Assembly: GCA_003994795.1 (NCBI GenBank)
Contig: AP018269.1
Location: 3,001,484 to 3,065,483 of the forward strand
Origin: Cylindrospermum sp. NIES-4074
GTDB taxonomy: Bacteria; Cyanobacteriota; Cyanobacteriia; Cyanobacteriales; Nostocaceae
Reading direction: 5' to 3'
Length of the DNA: 64,000 nt
Positions 54,152 through 61,726 of this stretch are shown here, one piece after another. A program made the translations under genes and the position numbers. Below the pieces are notes generated by a model. The model did not search any database and was not told where the DNA came from. It saw only the letters and a program-made list of their open reading frames with translations. The first letter of the stretch is position 1. The number at the start of each line of letters is the position of its first letter.

Positions 54152-57100
54152 ATGGTAACTGTTAACACAATCCGCTTTGCCCAGTTCAATGCTTCCCTCA
54201 ATCGCAACACAGAGGGTCAGTTACTAAGTGATTTGTCTACTCCAAACAATGCTCAGGCAAAAGCGGTGGCAGAAATCATTCAACGCAATAACCCAGATAT
54301 ACTGCTAATCAATGAGTTTGACTATGTTGCAACGAATCCTCTACAAGCTGTAGACCTATTTAAGCAAAATTATCTTGGTGTTAGCCAAAATGGTGCAACC
54401 CCTGTTAATTACTCTTATGCTTACATAGCCCCTTCTAATACAGGTATTGCTTCCGGTTTTGACCTAAACAACAACAGTACAGCAGTCACGACACCAGGCA
54501 CAGCGGGATATGGTGATGATGCCTACGGTTTCGGGAATTTCCCTGGTCAATTTGGAATGTTACTGCTGTCCAAATATGAAATTGACACAGCTAACATCCG
54601 CACCTTCCAAAATTTCTTGTGGAAGGATATGCCTGGGGCTTTATTACCTGATGATGCCAATACACCAGAACCAAATGATTGGTATTCTCTAGAAGAATTG
54701 AATGTATTCCGTCTTTCTTCTAAGACTCATTGGGATGTACCTATTAAGGTGAATGGAGAGACAATTCATGTTTTAGTTAGTCACCCAACACCACCTACCT
54801 TTGATGGGACTGAAGACCGCAACGGGAAGCGTAACCACGACGAAATCCGCTTTTGGGCAGACTATATTACCCCAGGTCAAGGTGATTACATCTATGATGA
54901 TGGGGGTAAAAAAGGCGGTATTGCTGCTGGTAAAAAAGGCGGTATTGCTGCTGGATCAAGTTTTGTGATTATGGGTGATCAGAATGCTGACCCCTTAGAT
55001 GGTGATAGTTTTGATAATGCCATTCTGCAACTATTACAAAATCCTCATATTAATACTAATGTTATTCCCTCGAGTCTTGGTGCTTCTCAGCAGGCAATTT
55101 TACAAGGTGGGGCAAACACTAACCAAAAAGGCAATCCTAGTTTTGATACCGCAGACTTCAGTGATACTGCTCCTGGTAATCTGCGGACTGACTATGTGCT
55201 GCCCTCATCTGACCTGCAAATTGCTAACTCAGGAGTTTTCTGGCCCGTAAATAATGAGCCGGAATTTTCGCTTGTAGGCACTTTTAACTCCAGTCTTCCT
55301 GGTGGTTTCCCCAGTTCAGACCATCGCTTAGTGTTTGCAGATGTGCAGGTTGGCCCAACAGAAGCAGGTAAAACCGTTCCTAATTTAGAATTTCAAGGAC
55401 AGGTTAAGTTCGACACAGGCTTTATTCCCCCTGATGCAGCGGGAACTGTGGAGGGAAAACAAACTCCATTAGGTGGACTGTCTGGTGTTACCTACGATGC
55501 CGCCAACGATCGCTACTACGCTATCTCAGACGATCGCTCGCAAAACGCCCCTGCCCGATTCTACACCTTCACTATGAATGCAAATGGGGCAACATTTACT
55601 AACGTCACTCCCCTGAAAGATGCTAACGGCAATTTCTTTGAACTTAACAGCCTTGACCCGGAAGGCATTGCCATAACCAAAAATGAATCTGTTTTCATCT
55701 CTTCCGAGGGTGAAGTAAATCCTGGTGCAGGTCGCATTACCAATCCCTTTATTAAAGAATTTTCATTATCTACGGGGGAAGAATTGCGATCGCTTCCTGT
55801 TCCTCAAAAATTCCTCCCAGTGGTGCAGGACACCAATGGCAATGGTGTTGTAGATACAGGTGATACTCAGACCTCCGGGATTCGCAACAATTTAGCCTTT
55901 GAAAGTCTGACGATTACCCCTGACCAAAAAACCCTATTCACAGCCACCGAAAATGCCCTGTTTCAGGACGGGCCAGTTACCACAACCACCACAGGCACCC
56001 GTTCTCGGATTCTCCAATACAATTTGGTGACTGGGCAACCAGAGAAAGAATACTTGTATGTAACAGATCCAATTACCACACAAAACCCCAACGCAGCCGG
56101 GAGTACTAATGGCTTGGCCGATTTGCTGGCTATTGATAATCGTGGCACTCTATTGGCGTTGGAACGCTCCTTTGCTGCCGATGTGGGTAACACCATTAAA
56201 ATCTACGAAGTTACCCTGCAAGGTGCAACCGACATCAATACTATCGATAACCTCAGCAGTCTCAGTGAAACTCAATTAGCTGCTATCCAACCTGCTCAAA
56301 AGCGCCTACTATTGAATCTCAATGACCTGCAACTGCCTACTGACCTCACTCACCCTACTGGACTAGATAACATCGAAGGTATTGCCTTCGGCCCCAAATT
56401 AGCAGATGGTAGTCAATCCATAGTGTTGGTGAGTGATAACAACTTCAGTCCAACCCAATTTACCCAAATTCTCACTTTAAGTGCAGACTTAGTACCCACT
56501 GCCACACCCACCGTCGAAACCCGTCCTGATTTGTTTGATGATGATAGCCTACCTTTCAGTCAGAGGGCGGATGCTGACGATCCAGCAATTTATGTGCATC
56601 CTAATGACTCTGGTAAAAGCTTGGTGTTAACCAGCGTCAAAAATGGCGGCTTGCGAATTTATGATTTGTCGGGAAATTTGTTGCAGACAATTAATCCCAG
56701 TAATCCAGATATTCGTTACAACAACATTGATTTGCAATATGGCTTTAAGTTAGGCGGTCAAAAGGTTGATATTGCCGTAGCAAGCGATCGCAACAATGAC
56801 AAGTTAGCAATCTTCAAAATTAACCCGAATGCCAACGCTGAAGGTAATTACCTAGAAAATATTACTGATAGCAGTGCTGCTACTCTCTTCCAAGCAGCAC
56901 CCTTCACCGCTCCCTATTCTGCATCATCTCGCAGTGCTTACGGGTTGACTCTGTACCGCAGCCCCATAACTAATGATTACTACGTCTTTACTAGTCGTCG
57001 TGATACTGGAGATGTAGCTCAGTTTAAACTAATTGACAAAGGCAGCGGCAAGATTGGGTATGAACGGGTACGGAATTTTACTGTTACTCCTCCTGCTGAA

Positions 57101-59977
57101 TTTGGGGACATTGATCTGCAAACAGAAGGGATGGTGGTTGATCAAGAAACAGGCTATCTCTACATTGGACAGGAAAATGTCGGCATCTGGAAGTTTGATG
57201 CAGAACCCAACGGTAGCAACACAGGCAAACTGATTGATAAAGTTAAAAACTTAGGTGGTAGCCATCTTGTAGACGATGTAGAAGGACTAACCATCTACTA
57301 CGGCAAAAACGGTACAGGCTATTTACTCGCATCCAGCCAAGGTGACAATACGTTTGCAGCCTACACCCGCGAAGGCAATAACGACTTTTTAGGACGTTTT
57401 GCTGTTGGTAGCAATGGGACAATTGACAGCGTTCAAGAGTCAGACGGTGCAGATGTAATTAACGTCCCCCTTGGCCCTGACTTCCCTAATGGTTTGTTTG
57501 TCACCCAAGACGGTAATAATGACCCTGCCAAACTAGTGGAGGATGAAGGTGAATTAGAAAATGTCAACTCCAACTTTAAGTTTGTCCCTTGGGAGAATAT
57601 CGCTAATACCCTCCCCGATATACTCAAGATTGACACCACCAGTTACGACCCCCGTAATCCTGTAGCCCAGCCGAGATTAACTACCTATGAATTTACCGAC
57701 TTACCCCAATTAGGAACCACCTCCAAAGGTCAAGATATTTTCTTGGGTGGTTTCTCTGGGTTGTACTTCCAAGGAATTGCTGCTAATGGCAACTTGAAGT
57801 TTGTCACCCACACAGACCGGGGGCCAAATGGAGAACCCACCGGTCAAAGCAGACCATTTTTCTTACCCAGTTTCCAGCCAGAAGTAATCAGCTTTGAACT
57901 CAACCGCACCACAGGTGAGATTAACATCACCAAGCGAACTGGGTTATTTCGCCAAGATGGTATAACTAAATTAACTGGGTTGCCTAACCTGCAAGCTGGG
58001 GCTAGTGGTACAGCTTATACCGATGAAATTGCTGTTAACTTGGATGGACAAACTCTAACTAACGATCCCTTTGGTGCTGATTTAGAGGGGATTGTAGTTG
58101 CGAAAAATGGCGATTTCTGGATGGTGGACGAGTACCGTCCGGCAATTTACCACTTTGATAGTAACGGCAAGCTAATCGATCGCTTTATTCCCAAAGGAAC
58201 GGCAATTGCACCCAACCCAGACCAACCGGCGGGAAGCTTTGGTACAGAGATTTTACCAGAGATTTATGCTCAACGCCGCAACAATCGGGGGTTTGAGGCT
58301 GTGGCCTTAGAAGGGAATAAACTTTATGCTTTTATCCAGAGTGCGATCGATAATCCAGATAACGGCAGTGATACAACATCTAGAGGTTCCCGTAATCTCC
58401 GAATTCTAGAATTTAATATTGCATCTAAAAAAGTCACTGGCGAATATCTATATCTTCTCGATGATATTACAGGTACTGGTAACGCCAAAACAGACAAAAT
58501 TGGCGATGCTGTTTCCCTTGGCAATGGTAAATTCGTGGTTGTGGAGCGAGATGATAGAAGTGATAACACTGCTAACAAACTGCTTTACCAAATTGATTTA
58601 GCAGGGGCAACCAATATTAACAACCCCGCTAACTTTACCTTGCCACCTGGTAAAACAATTGAACAGTTGTCTCCTGCCGAGTTAACCACCGCCAAAATTA
58701 CGCCAGTGAGCAAAAGTCTCGTTGCTAATGCGGCTCAACTTGGCTACACTGGGGTGGAAAAACTAGAAGGGCTGGCATTAGTAGCACCTAATACTCTGGC
58801 GCTAATTAATGATAATGACTTCAACGTTGCCGGGACGATTCCTGTAAAACTGGGGATTTTACAATTACCCAAAAACTTGCCAGTAAAATCCTTCACAGAT
58901 GAAGACACAGATGAAGATACAGATGAAGTTGAGGAACTAACATTCCCACCCACTAAACTGAATAAAATTGGTGATGATATATTTGTAGTTGCAGGTGGTT
59001 TTGGTCAACCTAAACTTCAAGTTACCCTCACAGGACGTAATTCTCAATTTGTCAACGAATTAGGTGTTTTTACTGTTGACGATGCGGAAGGAAAAATCAA
59101 TGGTATTGCTCCCGGTGCAGTAGGTTACACTCAAGCTGCTTTAGCAAGGTCGAGAGTAATTTTCTCAGCCATCGCCAATATTCCTAATGGCTTTGATACT
59201 ATTAATCTCACTAGAAAATTGGCATCTAACTATGGTGATCAGTTGAGATTTTATCTAGTCAAAGACAGTTCAATTGATGCTGTAAAAAACAATGGTGCAT
59301 CCAACACAGAAATAATATTTTCTAGCTCCTCCACTCAACAAATTACAGATTTAGGTGCTGATGGTTTTTCTATAGCTTGGAATGGTGGTTCTGGTAATAC
59401 ATTCCAAGATTTAGTAGTGAAAATTAACGCTACTATTCAACCCTTGCCTCTGGGTACAGGTTTGCAAGACCAGCCACAAGGAGAAGTTATTGATTTACGG
59501 GGTGTTACCAGTTTGGTAAAAGCTGATTTTATTGTTAACCGAGAAGCAGCTTTCAATAACTTTGTTGGCTTCTATCAGGTGACTGATGCTAATGGGGGAA
59601 TTGATACCAACGGTGATGGTAATGGAGATATTCTTCCTGGGCAAACTGGATATATTCAAGCTGCAATTCAGGGAAGAGTAGCAGGTATTGATTTAACAGT
59701 TAATAACCAAGGAACAGCAACTTACACTGGTATCTTTCAACCTGGTTCTATATTCGCCCCATTTATTATTGTTAATGGCAAACCCGATGCCATTCTCGAT
59801 AGTAATCTGAATAATGATCCAGCAGTTTACTTCCCATTCTTAGGTGCTAACACAGATAAGGTAGACCATATCCGCTTGTTAGGAGATAACACCTTTGGTT
59901 TTGAGGATTTACCTAATGGTGGTGATAAAGATTACAACGATGTGACTGTGCGCGTCAATTTGACAGCGATTTTCTAG
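54152..59977 (+). CDS. Giant extracellular multi-domain phosphatase/phytase
   Basis: A 1,941-residue protein. Domains in order: endonuclease/exonuclease/phosphatase fold (about 1-410: ILLINEFDY, MGDQNADPLDGD, SSDHRLVFADV); phytase-like esterase domain (about 415-780: GGLSGVTYD, LDPEGIAITKNES); beta-propeller phytase domain (about 790-1150: DADDPAIYVHPND, TEGMVVDQETGYLYIGQE); a second phytase-like esterase domain (about 1170-1570: LGGFSGLYF, EAVALEGNKLYAF); and two DUF4114-type modules, the last ending DKDYNDVTVRVNL. There is no N-terminal signal peptide, so export through a C-terminal type I signal is likely. The role is probably scavenging phosphate from nucleic acids, phytate and esters. 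A 27-bp perfect duplication occurs at about 54906-54956. Confidence 0.88.
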   Translation: MVTVNTIRFAQFNASLNRNTEGQLLSDLSTPNNAQAKAVAEIIQRNNPDILLINEFDYVATNPLQAVDLFKQNYLGVSQNGATPVNYSYAYIAPSNTGIASGFDLNNNSTAVTTPGTAGYGDDAYGFGNFPGQFGMLLLSKYEIDTANIRTFQNFLWKDMPGALLPDDANTPEPNDWYSLEELNVFRLSSKTHWDVPIKVNGETIHVLVSHPTPPTFDGTEDRNGKRNHDEIRFWADYITPGQGDYIYDDGGKKGGIAAGKKGGIAAGSSFVIMGDQNADPLDGDSFDNAILQLLQNPHINTNVIPSSLGASQQAILQGGANTNQKGNPSFDTADFSDTAPGNLRTDYVLPSSDLQIANSGVFWPVNNEPEFSLVGTFNSSLPGGFPSSDHRLVFADVQVGPTEAGKTVPNLEFQGQVKFDTGFIPPDAAGTVEGKQTPLGGLSGVTYDAANDRYYAISDDRSQNAPARFYTFTMNANGATFTNVTPLKDANGNFFELNSLDPEGIAITKNESVFISSEGEVNPGAGRITNPFIKEFSLSTGEELRSLPVPQKFLPVVQDTNGNGVVDTGDTQTSGIRNNLAFESLTITPDQKTLFTATENALFQDGPVTTTTTGTRSRILQYNLVTGQPEKEYLYVTDPITTQNPNAAGSTNGLADLLAIDNRGTLLALERSFAADVGNTIKIYEVTLQGATDINTIDNLSSLSETQLAAIQPAQKRLLLNLNDLQLPTDLTHPTGLDNIEGIAFGPKLADGSQSIVLVSDNNFSPTQFTQILTLSADLVPTATPTVETRPDLFDDDSLPFSQRADADDPAIYVHPNDSGKSLVLTSVKNGGLRIYDLSGNLLQTINPSNPDIRYNNIDLQYGFKLGGQKVDIAVASDRNNDKLAIFKINPNANAEGNYLENITDSSAATLFQAAPFTAPYSASSRSAYGLTLYRSPITNDYYVFTSRRDTGDVAQFKLIDKGSGKIGYERVRNFTVTPPAEFGDIDLQTEGMVVDQETGYLYIGQENVGIWKFDAEPNGSNTGKLIDKVKNLGGSHLVDDVEGLTIYYGKNGTGYLLASSQGDNTFAAYTREGNNDFLGRFAVGSNGTIDSVQESDGADVINVPLGPDFPNGLFVTQDGNNDPAKLVEDEGELENVNSNFKFVPWENIANTLPDILKIDTTSYDPRNPVAQPRLTTYEFTDLPQLGTTSKGQDIFLGGFSGLYFQGIAANGNLKFVTHTDRGPNGEPTGQSRPFFLPSFQPEVISFELNRTTGEINITKRTGLFRQDGITKLTGLPNLQAGASGTAYTDEIAVNLDGQTLTNDPFGADLEGIVVAKNGDFWMVDEYRPAIYHFDSNGKLIDRFIPKGTAIAPNPDQPAGSFGTEILPEIYAQRRNNRGFEAVALEGNKLYAFIQSAIDNPDNGSDTTSRGSRNLRILEFNIASKKVTGEYLYLLDDITGTGNAKTDKIGDAVSLGNGKFVVVERDDRSDNTANKLLYQIDLAGATNINNPANFTLPPGKTIEQLSPAELTTAKITPVSKSLVANAAQLGYTGVEKLEGLALVAPNTLALINDNDFNVAGTIPVKLGILQLPKNLPVKSFTDEDTDEDTDEVEELTFPPTKLNKIGDDIFVVAGGFGQPKLQVTLTGRNSQFVNELGVFTVDDAEGKINGIAPGAVGYTQAALARSRVIFSAIANIPNGFDTINLTRKLASNYGDQLRFYLVKDSSIDAVKNNGASNTEIIFSSSSTQQITDLGADGFSIAWNGGSGNTFQDLVVKINATIQPLPLGTGLQDQPQGEVIDLRGVTSLVKADFIVNREAAFNNFVGFYQVTDANGGIDTNGDGNGDILPGQTGYIQAAIQGRVAGIDLTVNNQGTATYTGIFQPGSIFAPFIIVNGKPDAILDSNLNNDPAVYFPFLGANTDKVDHIRLLGDNTFGFEDLPNGGDKDYNDVTVRVNLTAIF

Positions 59978-60095
59978 AGAGGGCGCACCATTTAGGATGT
60001 CAATGTTTGAGAAAAATTGGCATCCAAGAAACCTCACTCAATTAGTTAAGAAATGACACTTACTCGCTACAAACCTAAAAGTTGTGCCCAAATTC

Positions 60096-61517
60096 CTACA
60101 ATTTTAGCGTAGCGTTAGAAGAACGATGTGGTAAAAAGTATCCTTCTCGCAGTTCTTCAATGCTGGATTTAACAGCCTCGATCATGCGATCGATATCTGT
60201 ATCTGTATGGGCTGTAGATAAGAAACCACCGCTACCTCGAAGTATAATTCCTCTATCAATAAGATGATAATATAACAAATCGAAACCTGATGATTCAGGA
60301 TTTTCACTAGAGGCATGACTTCCTGAAGAAGCAGGGCCAAAAAGCGAACCAAAGTTGGTCATTTTGATTGGCAATTCTTCTTCTTGAAAGTAATTATTTA
60401 GCCTTTCAACAAAATGTGAAGTGCGTTGATTTAATTGCTGCTGAAGTAGAAATCCCTGTATTTTTAAATGCTGAAGTACGGCTTTTGCCGCCGCCAATGC
60501 TAGTGGATGTTTACAGAATGTACCTGCAAAGAATGTTTTTTTTGCTTGAGGATACGAGGCATCTTCATAGTTCCACATTCCCCCATCAATCGCATTCATA
60601 ATACTAGCTTTACCAGCAATTACACCCATCGGCATCCCTCCACCGACAATTTTTCCATAAGTCGCTATGTCGGCTTCAACACCAAACCATGCTTGTGCAC
60701 CACCTGGATGGATGCGGAAGCCAGTCACCATTTCGTCGAAAATTAATACTATCCCTAATTCTTTAGTTAATTCTCTTAATTGGTGGAGAAAAGCTTTAGG
60801 CTGTAAGTCTGGTCTGCGACTTTGGACGGGTTCGACGATAACCGCAGCTAATTCGTTGCTGTGGGCTTTTATTATTTCTAAAGATTGAAAATTACCATAA
60901 TCTAAAACTAAAACATCGGCAACTAAATTTGGCGTTATTCCAGGGGCAAGTGGTACAGATTGTAAATTGCCGTCTACAGTTACAGGTTTAACTAAAGTGC
61001 CATCAAAATGACCGTGATAAGAACCTGCAAACATAACAATTTTAGAACGATTTGTAGCAGTTCTAGCTAAACGCAGTGCGGTCATTACTGCTTCTGTGCC
61101 TGTATTGCTAAAGGCGACTCGATCCATTTTCGTAAGTTCACAAATTAACTGCGCTACTTCACCAGCTAACTCTGCTTGGGGACCAATTTGTATACCTTTA
61201 TCAAGTTGTTCTTGCAAAGCTGCTTTGATAAATGGAGGATTGTGACCAAATAGATTACTGCCGAAACCCATCGTCACATCTATATATTCGTTACCATCGA
61301 TATCCCAAATGTTGGAACCTAGTGATCGCTTGGCAACAATTGGATAAAATAATTCTTTAAGAACAGGATTGAATCCAACTAAAGTTTTGTTATCAGCTAG
61401 AATTGGGCGATAAGTTTGTGCCTGTTGTTTGGATGTTTTTGTCTTTTGGTTGTAGCGAGTAATAAATATTTGCAAATGCTGTTGCTGGATAGTCTGGATG
61501 CTGTTGGTTTGTGTCAT
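60096..61517 (-). CDS. Class III (GSA-type) PLP-dependent aminotransferase of a peptide pathway
   Basis: A 473-residue fold-type I aminotransferase related to glutamate-1-semialdehyde aminomutase: DIDGNEYIDVTMGFGSNLFG at the N-terminus, NTGTEAVMTALRLAR, GSYHGHFDG, FDEMVTGFR and the PLP lysine region TYGKIVGGGMPMGVIAGK. It lies downstream of the NRPS reductase gene on the same strand. Reductive release gives an aldehyde, and a GSA-type aminotransferase can turn it into an amine, as MxcL does in myxochelin synthesis. The longer upstream frame is repeat sequence (61557-61580), so ATG 61517 is the start. Confidence 0.85.
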   Translation of the reverse strand: MTQTNSIQTIQQQHLQIFITRYNQKTKTSKQQAQTYRPILADNKTLVGFNPVLKELFYPIVAKRSLGSNIWDIDGNEYIDVTMGFGSNLFGHNPPFIKAALQEQLDKGIQIGPQAELAGEVAQLICELTKMDRVAFSNTGTEAVMTALRLARTATNRSKIVMFAGSYHGHFDGTLVKPVTVDGNLQSVPLAPGITPNLVADVLVLDYGNFQSLEIIKAHSNELAAVIVEPVQSRRPDLQPKAFLHQLRELTKELGIVLIFDEMVTGFRIHPGGAQAWFGVEADIATYGKIVGGGMPMGVIAGKASIMNAIDGGMWNYEDASYPQAKKTFFAGTFCKHPLALAAAKAVLQHLKIQGFLLQQQLNQRTSHFVERLNNYFQEEELPIKMTNFGSLFGPASSGSHASSENPESSGFDLLYYHLIDRGIILRGSGGFLSTAHTDTDIDRMIEAVKSSIEELREGYFLPHRSSNATLKL

Positions 61518-61556
61518 ATATTTTTGTGAATGTGAATTAGATTTACCCTTGTGGAA

Positions 61557-61580
61557 AGAGACGTTACATGCAACGTCTCT
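61557..61580. repeat. GAGACGTT-family hairpin, copy 3
   Basis: AGAGACGTT and its complement around a 6-nt loop, just upstream of the aminotransferase gene. It is related to 23432-23465 and 29672-29703. Confidence 0.65.
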
Positions 61581-61726
61581 ACGCATACAATGGATTGCTT
61601 ACAAAAATCCTGATTTTGTTAATTAATCGGAGATAAATGCAGGATAAGATTTGGTTTTCAAGAGGTTAAATGTCTTTACAGCCTGCCTCTAACAGGGTTT
61701 GTGTCTATAGGTTATATGTGAGCGTT

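Noticed and set aside
61518-61586. Longer N-terminus of the aminotransferase
   Set aside because: The extra 23 residues are translated from the GAGACGTT hairpin repeat.
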